From assembly GCF_904846235.1 (NCBI RefSeq), contig NZ_CAJGZN010000002.1:223761-287760 (forward strand): a stretch of 64,000 nt of DNA. The letters are read 5' to 3'. The stretch comes from Psychrobacter immobilis. GTDB lineage: Bacteria > Pseudomonadota > Gammaproteobacteria > Pseudomonadales > Moraxellaceae. Below the pieces are notes generated by a model. That model was not told the DNA's origin. It ran no database searches and saw nothing but the letters and a program-made list of their open reading frames with translations. Every line of letters begins with the position of its first letter. Position 1 is the first letter of the stretch. A program made the translations under genes and the position numbers. Shown here piece by piece: positions 21,130 through 30,213 of the stretch.

Positions 21130-22452
21130 TTAAGCAGAAGCTAATGCTTGGGCAAGATCGGCTTTGATGTCTTCGATATGTTCGATACCAATCGACAGTC
21201 GTATCATGTCCGTACTGACGCCTGCATTTTCTAGCTCTTGCTCATTTAACTGACGATGCGTGGTCGTCGCTGGATGGCATGCTAGTGACTTCGCATCACC
21301 AATATTTACCAGACGAGTAATCAGTTGCAGCGCATCAATAAAGCGCGCCCCAGCTTCCAGACCGCCTTTCACCCCAAAGGTCAAAATAGCAGAAGGCGTG
21401 CCCTTCATGTATTTTTTGGCAAGCTCGTGCTCAGAATGGTCAGACAGACCTGCATATTTAACCCAAGCAACTTTATCATGATCACGCAGATATTCTGCAA
21501 CGGCTTGTGCGTTTTGCACGTGACGCTCCATACGCAGACTTAGCGTCTCCATACCTTGCAAGATACCAAAGGCATTTAGCGGGCTAAGTGCTGCGCCAGT
21601 GTTACGTAGTGGCGCAACGCGGGCACGGGCAATAAAGGCTGGCGCGCCTACGTCTTTGACGAAGTTCACACCGTGATAACTATGATCTGGCGTATTCAAG
21701 AGTGGGAAACGCTCAGGATAATCACCCCAAGCAAACTTGCCACTATCGACAATTGCACCACCGATTGAAGTACCGGTTCCGCTCATATATTTGGTCAATG
21801 AGTGAACTACGATATCTGCACCGAACTCAAACGGACGGCATATCGCAGGCGTCGCCACGGTATTATCAATCACGACAGGTACGCCGTATTCATGAGCGAC
21901 ATCACTGAGCGCTTGAATATCGACGATATTACCTAGTGGGTTACCGATACTCTCGGCAAAAATCATTTTAGTTTTATCATCAATCAAGTCACGAATGGCT
22001 TCTGGGTCTTTATGATCAAAGAAGCGCACTTCGATACCTTGACGCGGCAAAGCATGGGCAAATAAATTATAAGTACCGCCATATAGCGTTGATACAGCGA
22101 CGATATTGTCGCCTGCTTCACAAATGGTCTGAATCGCATAAGTAATGGCAGCCATACCAGAAGCTACGGCAAGCGCACCGATACCGCCTTCTAACGCAGC
22201 CACACGCTCTTCTAGCACCGCGTTGGTTGGATTCATAATACGAGTATAGATGTTGCCTGCGACCTTTAAATCAAACAGATCTGCACCATGCTGAGTATTA
22301 TCAAACGCATATGAACTGGTATGATAAATAGGCACGGCGACTGCTTTGGTCGTTGGCTCTACACTATAGCCGGCATGAATCGCTAAGGTCTCAAGACGTT
22401 GAGGAGTTTCTGATTGTTGGGCTGTCTGCTGGTCTGCTGATCCATCACTCAT
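21130..22452 (-). CDS. metY: O-acetylhomoserine sulfhydrylase (Cys/Met metabolism PLP enzyme)
   Basis: Makes homocysteine from O-acetylhomoserine and sulfide, in the direct-sulfhydrylation route to methionine. The long (440-residue) Cys/Met PLP family form has ETLAIHAGYSVEPTTKAVAVPIYHTSSYAF, YTRIMNPTNAVLEERVAALEGG, the PLP Lys in VVHSLTKYMSGTGTSIGG and a C-terminal LSIGIEHIEDIKADLAQAL. The insert FPLLNTPDHSYHGVNF is typical of MetY rather than MetB/MetC/MetZ. ATG at 22452 has AAGGA 7 bases before it; an earlier in-frame start is rejected. Confidence 0.92.
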   Translation of the reverse strand: MSDGSADQQTAQQSETPQRLETLAIHAGYSVEPTTKAVAVPIYHTSSYAFDNTQHGADLFDLKVAGNIYTRIMNPTNAVLEERVAALEGGIGALAVASGMAAITYAIQTICEAGDNIVAVSTLYGGTYNLFAHALPRQGIEVRFFDHKDPEAIRDLIDDKTKMIFAESIGNPLGNIVDIQALSDVAHEYGVPVVIDNTVATPAICRPFEFGADIVVHSLTKYMSGTGTSIGGAIVDSGKFAWGDYPERFPLLNTPDHSYHGVNFVKDVGAPAFIARARVAPLRNTGAALSPLNAFGILQGMETLSLRMERHVQNAQAVAEYLRDHDKVAWVKYAGLSDHSEHELAKKYMKGTPSAILTFGVKGGLEAGARFIDALQLITRLVNIGDAKSLACHPATTTHRQLNEQELENAGVSTDMIRLSIGIEHIEDIKADLAQALASA

Positions 22453-22542
22453 AGTACATTCCTTTATTTTGATAAAAGATGATTTGTTGACGACGTATCG
22501 CTCAAAAACCACCTTAAAAAACTGTCTGCTAAATCATAGCAA

Positions 22543-22577
22543 TAAAAAAAGCTGAGTTCATCATAACTCAGCTTCTT
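22543..22577 (-). terminator. Terminator of nfuA
   Basis: AGCTGAGTT / AACTCAGCT perfect 9-bp stem with a 6-base loop and seven T after it on the minus strand, about 130 bases past the nfuA stop and before metY. Confidence 0.88.
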
Positions 22578-22708
22578 TATTAAAAGAATAGTAAAATACT
22601 CATCTCTTCATGACAAATATTCATAAGCAGCAAACCAAACAGGCATATCTATACTAGAGATGATGGCCACCTTTATAGCAGCCACTTTGCTTTTAACTAT
22701 TTTTTATT

Positions 22709-23392
22709 TTATTTGTAGTAAGCATTCTCTGTACGAGTATGGTCAGTCTCGTCAACCACTTGGGTCAATTCTGGAATTTGTTGCTTTAGCTGCACTTCAA
22801 CACCTTGACGTAGAGTCATATCAACCGCTGAACACCCTTGGCAACCACCACCAAATTTCAATACAGCGGTTAAACCAATGCCTTCTTCATCAATCAGTTC
22901 AAGCAACTGTACGTCACCGCCATGCGCTGCTAAGCCAGGGTTAATCTCTGACTGCAATACATAGTTGATGCGCTCTTCGACACTGGCATCAGCGCCTACT
23001 TTAGGCACTTTAGAGTTTGGCGCGCGGAAAGTCAGCTGACCACCAAAACGGTCTTTATTATAATCGATGACCGCGTCTTCTAGATAAGGTACTGACGCCG
23101 CCTCAATAAAGGCAGAAAAGTTTTCATACGTAAAACGCAAGTCAGCGCTGTCTTCTTCGCCCGGCTGGTTATAAGCCATGCAGCACTCCGCACGCGGCGT
23201 ACCAGGATGCTCAACGAAGATACGCACACCGATACCATCGGTATCTTGCTTAGATAACAAATCTGCCAAGTAGCCCTGAGCTGACTCAGTGATAGTGATG
23301 TTACTTTTCGCTTCGACTTGCTCGGTATCTAGGGCTGATTCATAGCCAGCAGTTTGGTCTAGTTGGTTATCAGCTTGGTTTTGCTCACTCAT
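22709..23392 (-). CDS. nfuA: Fe-S biogenesis protein NfuA
   Basis: Carrier that delivers [4Fe-4S] clusters to target proteins and supports cells under oxidative stress or iron limitation. An N-terminal degenerate A-type (IscA-like) domain at about 30-125 ([32 protein letters not shown]) is followed by the Nfu domain with Cys184 and Cys187 in [15 protein letters not shown]. The first 30 residues are an acidic, Gln-rich extension not in E. coli NfuA. ATG preceded by AGGAAAC. Single gene with its own terminator. Confidence 0.95.
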   Translation of the reverse strand: MSEQNQADNQLDQTAGYESALDTEQVEAKSNITITESAQGYLADLLSKQDTDGIGVRIFVEHPGTPRAECCMAYNQPGEEDSADLRFTYENFSAFIEAASVPYLEDAVIDYNKDRFGGQLTFRAPNSKVPKVGADASVEERINYVLQSEINPGLAAHGGDVQLLELIDEEGIGLTAVLKFGGGCQGCSAVDMTLRQGVEVQLKQQIPELTQVVDETDHTRTENAYYK

Positions 23393-23967
23393 AATGTTTC
23401 CTATGCGTTATGACACAAACGCTATATCTATTATGGCTACTGTGTCGTGAATTTGGATTTTTAAAATGTTTACGATTTATATAAGACATGCAGACTGGCA
23501 ATGATTGGTATTTATTATTGTATGACATTGGTCGACATGAGTATAAAGTTTAATCCGTCTATAGCAGTCATTATACCTGAATCACGCATCAATTCCGACC
23601 ACGCTACTGTGAATTGAACTGAGGCTATTGTAAATTGTCGTCATTGGTTTTTTTAATGATGCTAACAGGTGGCAAAGTAACTCAATATGTAAACCATGAC
23701 AGATAAACACGCTGAATGATTGTGTAGGCTGCCAAGTTATTCTCTATATAAAGACAGCGGTACCATTTATCAAGCGCACTCAGCATTTTCGATATGCCAT
23801 ACCGTTCACATCTAGCCCGAGCAAGTCATCTGGTTTTGACGTAGTATTGATAATTTGAATGATTTTGCGCAGTAGCGTGTAGCGTTATGAGCATGGTAGC
23901 TTTTAATCGCCTTGTATAATTATCAGCTTGTATAAAGATTACGTATTTTTTGGATAGGATCATTTTT
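23393..23967. other. Divergent spacer, no gene seen
   Basis: 575 AT-rich bases between nfuA and the hydrolase. A TATAAT at 23915-23920, about 48 bases before the hydrolase ATG, may be its -10 box. No paired -35, repeat or RNA gene was recognised. Confidence 0.3.
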
Positions 23968-24957
23968 ATGATGACACGGACGTTGCACCTAGTAACTACT
24001 AAGGATGATGAGAAAATTGCCGTTTGGAAAGTAGCCGATAATCCAGACAAAGATACGATAGCTAACACGTCAGAAAACAGCCTACCTGACATTACACCGC
24101 AAAACATATTTTTGACGCATGGTACGTTTTCTGACAAGCAAACTTGCCTCAAAATCGCCGAATATTTTGCGGGGCTTGGTCACCATTGCTACATCATGGA
24201 ATGGCGTGGGCATGGTGATAGCTCCCTACCGAAAGAAAAGTTCAACTTTGAGACTGTCGCCACTTACGACTATGAAGCGACTTTTCGCTATTTCTTTGAA
24301 GAATTAAAACTCGATAATCTACATTGCGTTACTCATAGTGGCGGCGGTGCTGGTTTGACCATGTTTCTCGTCCAAAACCCAAGCTATATCAATAAGGTCA
24401 ATAGCATCAGCATGTTTGCCTGCCAAGCTTTTGGGGCAGTAAAAGATTCGACCAGCTACGCAAAAATCCTTACGGCCAAGATAGTTACGCGTTTGATCGG
24501 CTTCATACCCGCTAAGCAGTTCAAGGTAGGCCCTTTTAACGAAAGCTACTATACGATGACCCAGTGGTACGATTGGAATTTGCACAAAAACTTTAAAAGT
24601 AGCTTTTTGAATAAGGCTAATTTCGATAAAGGCAGGACAAATACAGAAGAAATGAACGAAAGCATTAATCAGCAGAAAAGTACTGGCGATGACTTTATCG
24701 ACTATCGTCATCATATGCCACAGATTACCATTCCTGTTTATTCTATCAGTGCGAAAGGCGATACCTTCATCTCCCCTACTCGTGGCTGTCGTTTGTTTTT
24801 TGATAGCTTTGATAATTCAACTAATATCTTTCGAGAGTACTCGCTCAGTAACGGCGATTTAGATGACTATACGCACAGTCGCATCATGATCAGTCGCAAT
24901 GCTGCCACAGAGATTTGGCCAACGGTGACGGCATGGATAGAGAAGTATGCCAGTTAA
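23968..24957 (+). CDS. Alpha/beta hydrolase
   Basis: Alpha/beta-fold hydrolase without signal peptide, about 330 residues. FLTHGTFSDKQT gives the HG oxyanion region, YIMEWRGHGDSS the strand-turn typical of lipase-like members, and HCVTHSGGGAGLTMFL a nucleophile elbow, here written HSGGG in place of the common GxSxG. A late His is probably in DDYTHSRIM. Substrate unknown. The frame can start at TTG 23950, but ATG 23968 has AGGA 8 bases upstream and is preferred. Stands alone upstream of the NAD salvage genes. Confidence 0.72.
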   Translation: MMTRTLHLVTTKDDEKIAVWKVADNPDKDTIANTSENSLPDITPQNIFLTHGTFSDKQTCLKIAEYFAGLGHHCYIMEWRGHGDSSLPKEKFNFETVATYDYEATFRYFFEELKLDNLHCVTHSGGGAGLTMFLVQNPSYINKVNSISMFACQAFGAVKDSTSYAKILTAKIVTRLIGFIPAKQFKVGPFNESYYTMTQWYDWNLHKNFKSSFLNKANFDKGRTNTEEMNESINQQKSTGDDFIDYRHHMPQITIPVYSISAKGDTFISPTRGCRLFFDSFDNSTNIFREYSLSNGDLDDYTHSRIMISRNAATEIWPTVTAWIEKYAS

Positions 24958-25096
24958 AGTAGAGATTTCGTTTGGATGATTTCGATAATGACACACCCCT
25001 AAACATCTTTATACTTGTCAGAAAGTCATAGGCTGTGTCAGTATTAGCGTCATTAATTTTTAATCAATAAAAATAAGTCGTAGGAAGTTGGCGTCT

Positions 25097-26164
25097 ATGA
25101 GTGAATTATCAGAGCAACAGTCAGATAAGCAAAACCTAGATCAAAAAAGCAGTAAACACTATCGTTATCTGGTCTTTATCGGACGCTTTCAGCCGTTTCA
25201 TGCTGGGCACAAAGCCGTCATCGATGAGGCATTAAAACGCTCAGATGAAGTGATTATGCTCATTGGCTCAGCCAACTTGCCACGTAGCTTACGCAATCCA
25301 TTTAGCGTCGCTGAGCGTGCCGCAATGATTAAAGGCGCTTACTCTGAAGAAGAAGCCGCACGCATTCACTGTGTTGGCTTAGATGATGCACTCTACAATG
25401 ACACCCGCTGGCTACAGTATGTGCAGGCAGGTGTAAAATCTGTCACTGGCGACTTGCAGACGGATATTGGCTTGATTGGTCATTCGAAAGACAGCTCATC
25501 TTACTATCTGTCGTTGTTCCCCAACTGGGACTCTGTGTCAGTGCCTAATTATCATAACTTATCAGCCACACCGATTCGCGACAGCTACCTGATGGGGGCC
25601 ACGCCTACGCCCGAACGTACGCCTGAGTCGACGCGCAACGTCCTTGATGCATTCAAACAAACTGAAGACTACCATCAGTTGCATGAAGAAGCAGACTTCA
25701 TAGATAAATATAAAAGACAGTGGGAATCAGCACCTTACCCGCCTACTTTTATGACTGCCGATGCCTTGATTGTACAGTCGGGACATATCCTACTGGTTGA
25801 GCGACGTAGTATGCCAGGGCGTGGACTCTGGGCGCTGCCAGGTGGATTTCTAAATCCAAAAGAGACGCTGTTTGATGCTTGTATCCGTGAACTACGCGAA
25901 GAGACTCGCCTCAAGGTGCCTGAGCCAGTATTGCGCGGCTCCTGCCATAGCCAGCATACCTTCGACGATCCATATCGCTCAGCGCGTGGTCGCACCATTA
26001 CTCAAGCGTTTTATTTTCAGCTCAAAAACGATCCAAAAGGTCTGCCAAAAGTAAAAGGTGGCGACGATGCGACCAAAGCATTTTGGTTACCCTTAGCTGA
26101 GCTCGATGCGAAGATGATGTTTGAAGATCACTATGCGATTATTACTAAGATGGTTGGCTTGTAG
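25097..26164 (+). CDS. nadM: Bifunctional NMN adenylyltransferase / Nudix hydrolase
   Basis: Two-domain NAD enzyme. Residues about 25-190 form an archaeal-type NadM nucleotidyltransferase (FIGRFQPFHAGHKAVID; SATPIRDSYLMG near the end), which makes NAD from NMN and ATP. Residues about 215-355 form a Nudix domain with the box GGFLNPKETLFDACIRELRE plus EET, whose homologues cleave ADP-ribose. TAGGAAG lies 9 bases before the chosen ATG; a TTG three codons upstream is an alternative. nadV follows in the same direction, so the two make NAD from nicotinamide in two steps. Confidence 0.93.
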   Translation: MSELSEQQSDKQNLDQKSSKHYRYLVFIGRFQPFHAGHKAVIDEALKRSDEVIMLIGSANLPRSLRNPFSVAERAAMIKGAYSEEEAARIHCVGLDDALYNDTRWLQYVQAGVKSVTGDLQTDIGLIGHSKDSSSYYLSLFPNWDSVSVPNYHNLSATPIRDSYLMGATPTPERTPESTRNVLDAFKQTEDYHQLHEEADFIDKYKRQWESAPYPPTFMTADALIVQSGHILLVERRSMPGRGLWALPGGFLNPKETLFDACIRELREETRLKVPEPVLRGSCHSQHTFDDPYRSARGRTITQAFYFQLKNDPKGLPKVKGGDDATKAFWLPLAELDAKMMFEDHYAIITKMVGL

Positions 26165-26362
26165 TTCGCTGCTAATCGTTTTTTCTAGTAGCTTTCTTTG
26201 GTAGCATTTTCTAATAGCTACTTGAGCAAATTATTATCAATAACAGCTATCACTAAATATCGTATTAACAATTTGATACCAATGCCGATAGACGGCAATC
26301 AACCACCGCCACTGTTTTTTTATTAAAGCAGCTGCGGCATTTCAAAGCAGAGGAGTTCTGTG

Positions 26363-27760
26363 ATGTATACCAGTAATCTAAACAATTTAATCTTAAATAG
26401 TGACAGCTATAAGACCTCACATTGGGTGCAATACCCGAGCAGTAGTGAGTATCTGTCAAGCTACATTGAAGCGCGCAAAGGCGACTACGATGTGGTGTTC
26501 TTTGGCTTGCAAGCCTTTATCAAAGAGTACTTAAGTACGCCTATTACTCATCAAGATATCGACGAAGCCGAAATGGTCGTTCAAGCGCATGGCCTAACCT
26601 TCAATCGTACTGGTTGGGAACATTTAATTGAAAAACACGACGGCTATTTGCCATTGCGTATCCAAGCCGTACCCGAAGGCAGTATCGTGCCTGTGTCCAA
26701 TGTAGTCTGCCAAGTGATCAATACCGATCCTGAGTTTTACTGGCTACCTAGCTATATCGAAACAGCGTTATTGCGTGCGATTTGGTATCCATCCACGGTC
26801 GCTAGTGTCTCTCACTATTGCAAAGACATTATCCGTCAAGCATTAGAGAAATCAGCGGACAATACAGAGTCCCTGCCTTTTCGCTTGCATGACTTTGGCG
26901 CACGCGGTGCATCAAGCCAAGAAACGGTTGCGCTTGGTAGCTTAGCGCATTTGGTCAACTTTGCTGGTACTGACTCGATGACAGCGCTTATCGGTGCTAG
27001 TCGCTGGTATCAGATGGGCGATGATATGCCTGCATTTTCTATCCCAGCCGCCGAGCACAGTACGATGACAGCTTGGGGACGTGATGGCGAGACTGCTGCT
27101 TTTCACAATATGATCGAGCAGTTTGGCGGTAAGGATAAAGCATTCTCAGTTGTCTCAGATAGTTATGATTTATGGAATGCCATCGACAATATCTGGGGCG
27201 ACGCCTTAAAAGATGAAGTCAAAAACATGGGCGGCACCTTGGTCATTCGTCCAGACAGTGGCGAACCTACCAAAGTCGTCCGTGAAGCGTTAGAGCGCTT
27301 GGCGGTGAAGTTCGGTACGACCGTAAACAGTAAAGGCTATAAAGTGCTGCCCGACTACGTACGCATCATCCAAGGTGATGGCATCAGCTCGCAAAGTTTA
27401 AGCAAAATTATTGATGTGGTCATCAAAGCGGGCTTTAGCATAGAAAATGTGACGTTTGGTATGGGCGGCGGTCTATTGCAGCAAGTCAACCGCGACACTA
27501 TGAGTTGGGCGATGAAATCTAGCGCTATCTCTATCGATGGTGCATGGAAGGATATTTATAAAGATCCTGTCACCAGCCGCTCAAAACGCTCAAAAAAAGG
27601 ACGATTGGCACTGGTAAAAGACGATAGTGGCCAGCTAACAACTGTCAAAGAAAATGAGATGAGCGACCCAACTGACAATCTATTACGTGATGTCTATGTC
27701 GACGGTAAATTGTTAATTGAAGACAGTCTCACGACTATCAGGGAACGTGCAGGATGGTAG
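26363..27760 (+). CDS. nadV: Nicotinamide phosphoribosyltransferase
   Basis: Makes NMN from nicotinamide and PRPP, the salvage route that bypasses deamidation. The 465-residue NAMPT fold shows NSDSYKTSHWVQYP at the N-terminus, RLHDFGARGASSQETVALGSLAHLVNFAGTDS in the active-site region (split here only by reading), PAAEHSTMTAWG, VIRPDSGEPTKVV and FGMGGGLLQQVNRDT, all conserved with eukaryotic NAMPT. GAGGAG before the start supports ATG 26363. It overlaps the following SGNH hydrolase by 7 bases, so the pair is translationally coupled. Confidence 0.94.
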   Translation: MYTSNLNNLILNSDSYKTSHWVQYPSSSEYLSSYIEARKGDYDVVFFGLQAFIKEYLSTPITHQDIDEAEMVVQAHGLTFNRTGWEHLIEKHDGYLPLRIQAVPEGSIVPVSNVVCQVINTDPEFYWLPSYIETALLRAIWYPSTVASVSHYCKDIIRQALEKSADNTESLPFRLHDFGARGASSQETVALGSLAHLVNFAGTDSMTALIGASRWYQMGDDMPAFSIPAAEHSTMTAWGRDGETAAFHNMIEQFGGKDKAFSVVSDSYDLWNAIDNIWGDALKDEVKNMGGTLVIRPDSGEPTKVVREALERLAVKFGTTVNSKGYKVLPDYVRIIQGDGISSQSLSKIIDVVIKAGFSIENVTFGMGGGLLQQVNRDTMSWAMKSSAISIDGAWKDIYKDPVTSRSKRSKKGRLALVKDDSGQLTTVKENEMSDPTDNLLRDVYVDGKLLIEDSLTTIRERAGW

Positions 27761-28614
27761 ACACTAGTAAACTAACGTCGGTCGCAAGAGACGTTTTACT
27801 TGCCCCTGTCTACCTCTATCAAGGTCGCAAAATCAAGCGTGATACAGTCCGCTTGCCTGAACCACATGGTGAAAGGCACGGTATGATTGACCTGCCTCAA
27901 TCGAATAATGAGATATCAGCGCAAAATGCTAAGACATTTAACCTTATGGTCGTCGGTGATTCGGCAGCAGCAGGTGTGGGTAGCCAGACCCAACAAGAAG
28001 CGTTGGTCGGTAAGCTCATACCGATACTGGAACAAAACAAAGCTATCCAATCAAACTTTGCTCGACTCAATTGGTCATTGCAAGCGACAACAGGTCATAC
28101 TAGCTTTGATATTCTACGCAGGTTATATGTCTTACCCGCTCCTGAGCAGCCTATTGATGTGATGTTGCTGAGCGTAGGGGTCAATGACACGACGTCCAAC
28201 GTCTCTGTGCATAAATGGCAACAGCAAATCGAAGACATTATCAATATTGCACAGCGTAAATTTGGCGTACGAGAATTGGTTTTTTTAAGTTTGCCACCGA
28301 TGGCGCAAATGCCTGCAATCCCTTCCCCGCTCAATAACTTTGTGGGTGCAAAAGCATCGGTACTTGATGGGATATTGCAGCAGGTCTGTGCGGCTCATAC
28401 TGGTGTCACTTATATGGCAACCGACTTTACAAGGATGCTAGAAGAGCATGCGAATGGCTCGGCTATAGATATCAATGTGATGTTTGCCAGTGATGGATTT
28501 CATCCTAGCAGTCTGATGTACGGCTATTGGGCACAGCAAATAGTAGAAACCATTATTCAGTTACTAGATTCTATTCAGTTATTGGACTCATCTACTACTG
28601 AGTTTGAGCGCTAA
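27754..28614 (+). CDS. SGNH/GDSL hydrolase
   Basis: 286-residue SGNH-family esterase. Block I is VVGDSAAAGVGS (catalytic Ser), block II has the Gly in ATTGHTSFDIL, block III is SVGVNDTTSN (Asn), and block V is DGFHPSSLMYG (Asp and His). No signal peptide is evident. Its start ATG lies inside nadV (ATGGTAG overlap), so it is expressed with NAD salvage. A role in acting on a nucleotide-related ester or a lipid is possible but unproven. Near its C-terminus the hexapeptide IQLLDS is repeated in tandem, and the stop is followed by an 8-bp tandem repeat. Confidence 0.82.
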   Translation: MVDTSKLTSVARDVLLAPVYLYQGRKIKRDTVRLPEPHGERHGMIDLPQSNNEISAQNAKTFNLMVVGDSAAAGVGSQTQQEALVGKLIPILEQNKAIQSNFARLNWSLQATTGHTSFDILRRLYVLPAPEQPIDVMLLSVGVNDTTSNVSVHKWQQQIEDIINIAQRKFGVRELVFLSLPPMAQMPAIPSPLNNFVGAKASVLDGILQQVCAAHTGVTYMATDFTRMLEEHANGSAIDINVMFASDGFHPSSLMYGYWAQQIVETIIQLLDSIQLLDSSTTEFER

Positions 28615-28615
28615 A

Positions 28616-28647
28616 TAGCCTGATAGCCTGATAGCCTGATAGCCTGA
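28616..28647 (+). repeat. Four perfect copies of the octamer TAGCCTGA
   Basis: Microsatellite-like array beginning one base after the stop codon of the SGNH hydrolase. Four uninterrupted identical copies. Not CRISPR: there are no spacers. Confidence 0.95.
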
Positions 28648-28672
28648 TTTTTAGATAATAGAAAATTAAACC

Positions 28673-28703
28673 AAAAAAACCGCTGAATAATCAGCGGTTT
28701 TTT
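28673..28703. terminator. Bidirectional terminator between SGNH gene and rpmE2
   Basis: ACCGCTGA / TCAGCGGT stem with an ATAA loop and long A- and T-runs on either side, between convergent genes. Confidence 0.92.
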
Positions 28704-28740
28704 ATTGCTTAACGAAATACATTTACACCATGAGTGTAAA

Positions 28741-29019
28741 TTATTCAGCAGCGTCTGCAGCTTTCTTGCTACGGCCACCAAATGCGCCAAAGCGTTTGTT
28801 GAAGCTTGCAACACGACCTTCAGTAGAAGTTTTACGTTGCTCACCAGTATAGAACGGATGCGACGCACTTGAGATATCAAGTGGGTAGTATGGGTATTCT
28901 TTACCTTCGTATTCACGAGTCGCTTTAGTCTTAGCAGTTGAGCGAGTCAAAAAGAACACGTCAGCGTTAGTGTCGTGGAATAAAACTTCTTGGTAATTAG
29001 GATGGATATCTTTACGCAT
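28741..29019 (-). CDS. rpmE2: 50S ribosomal protein L31 type B
   Basis: Zinc-independent L31. The 92 residues start [17 protein letters not shown] and contain [17 protein letters not shown]. The Cys zinc ligands of type A L31 (rpmE) are absent, and the 80-90 residue length with the FVEKFYxRYG-equivalent VASFNKRFG fits type B. In other bacteria type B L31 replaces the zinc form under zinc shortage and is repressed by Zur. A 14-bp palindrome lies 45 bases upstream. The C-terminal SKKAADAAE tail is a common L31 B extension. Confidence 0.95.
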   Translation of the reverse strand: MRKDIHPNYQEVLFHDTNADVFFLTRSTAKTKATREYEGKEYPYYPLDISSASHPFYTGEQRKTSTEGRVASFNKRFGAFGGRSKKAADAAE

Positions 29020-29063
29020 AATATACTCTCTAGGTCCGATGTATGTACAACGTCTAAATACAG

Positions 29064-29077
29064 CATCATCGATGATG
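29064..29077. promoter_or_regulatory. Perfect 14-bp palindrome upstream of rpmE2
   Basis: CATCATCGATGATG, 45-58 bases before the rpmE2 start, in the position of a repressor operator. It does not match the gammaproteobacterial Zur consensus closely, so the regulator is unknown. Confidence 0.45.
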
Positions 29078-29128
29078 TATCAAACAAATAATGACATACG
29101 TAACTGAGGCACTAAGGACATTACAAGT

Positions 29129-29209
29129 ATGGCAACTGCGTCACTGGCTTATTCCAGCACCCAACACCACCCTTCTGTTCGCTTAGCCTTTCCCCAGCGG
29201 GAAAATTAA
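29129..29209 (+). CDS. Possible 26-residue small ORF
   Basis: ATG at 29129 with AAGGA 10 bases upstream opens a 26-codon frame (MATASLAYSSTQHHPSVRLA...) closed by TAA. The segment is clearly more GC-rich than the surrounding spacer, which suggests a functional small gene, an RNA, or the remnant of a lost gene. No family was recognised. The remainder of 29078-29511 holds only the yceI ribosome-binding site (AAGGA). Confidence 0.25.
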   Translation: MATASLAYSSTQHHPSVRLAFPQREN

Positions 29210-29511
29210 ACTGCGATTTTAACGGTTTTTGTCACCTAACGCAAGCCGCAGTTGTGATAGAGATATGTGATAAGTTGTCAATAATAGAGAAATAGTGTTG
29301 AGATGTATAAGTTAACCCAGTACAATATTTTGGTTAGTTAAATTAATCAATTATATAGATATCTGTAGTTAAGCTAACGAGCTTTAGCTTTTCTTTGCCA
29401 TTTATCTATCGAACATTTATGCGATATGGCTAGTCAGTTTTCTACAAAAAATATCGCACTCTTTGTTCATCGGTAAGCACAACTTCCCTAACACTAAATA
29501 AGGACTATTCA

Positions 29512-30117
29512 ATGATAAACACTACCATCAAAACCACTACTAAGGCACTATTAATCAGCTCAGCACTTGCTATCACGACTATGGCAAGCGCTGCTCTACC
29601 AACTCAGTGGCAACTAGATAATTCACATACTCGTGTCGGTTTCTCTGTTGAGCATATGGGATTTTCTACGGTTATGGGGCACTTTAGTGATGTCGACGGT
29701 ACCGTGCAGTTTGACCTAAAAAATCCAAACAAAACAAAGCTTAACTTTGTCATTGATACAGACAGTATCGATACTGCTTGGGAAGCCCGTGACAAGCATC
29801 TGAAAACCGACGAGTTTTTCAATGTTGAGAAGTACCCTACCATGAGCTTTAAATCCACTCAGGTTAACTTTATCAATCCACAACAAGCAAAAGTCACTGG
29901 CGACTTTACTTTACTTGGTCAAACCAAACCATTAACACTTAACCTAACGCTAAAGAAAATCGATAACAGCCCTCTTACTAAAGAGCCTGTGATTGGTTTC
30001 CGCGCCACAGGCAATATCGATCGTACTGCTTATGGCATGGATGCATACTCGCAAGGCGTTACCACCAATGTGCCTATTCAGATAGATGGCGAATTGGTAG
30101 AGAAAAAGTCAAAATAG
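29512..30117 (+). CDS. YceI-family periplasmic protein
   Basis: 201-residue YceI-like protein; the fold is a lipocalin-like barrel that binds polyisoprenoids in the crystallised homologue. Signal peptide 1-27 ends MASA before ALPTQW. Family blocks: WQLDNSHTRVGFSVEHMGFSTV, DTDSIDTAWEARDKHLKTDEFFNVEKYPTMSFKST, GDFTLLGQTKPLTLNLTL, GFRATGNIDRTAYGM. AAGGA 7 bases before the ATG. In many bacteria it is base-, osmo- or stress-induced. Single gene with its own terminator. Confidence 0.92.
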   Translation: MINTTIKTTTKALLISSALAITTMASAALPTQWQLDNSHTRVGFSVEHMGFSTVMGHFSDVDGTVQFDLKNPNKTKLNFVIDTDSIDTAWEARDKHLKTDEFFNVEKYPTMSFKSTQVNFINPQQAKVTGDFTLLGQTKPLTLNLTLKKIDNSPLTKEPVIGFRATGNIDRTAYGMDAYSQGVTTNVPIQIDGELVEKKSK

Positions 30118-30154
30118 ACGTCATTCGCTATTAATCGCTTTTACTAGCAACAAC

Positions 30155-30188
30155 AAAAAAGCAGCCTCCATAATAGTGCTGCTTTTTT
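30155..30188. terminator. Bidirectional terminator between yceI and the small lipoprotein
   Basis: AAAAAGCAGC / GCTGCTTTTT stem with a 12-base loop and T-run, between convergent genes. Confidence 0.88.
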
Positions 30189-30213
30189 TGTCCAACAATA
30201 GCGTTATAAGATA

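Noticed and set aside
22660..22944. Open frame antisense to the nfuA end
   Set aside because: It mirrors the nfuA coding sequence and shows no independent signal.
23950..23967. TTG start for the hydrolase at 23950
   Set aside because: It lies before the AGGA ribosome-binding site that serves the ATG at 23968.
28616..28647. Short repeat array considered as CRISPR
   Set aside because: The copies are directly adjacent, 8 bp long, with no spacers and no cas genes.
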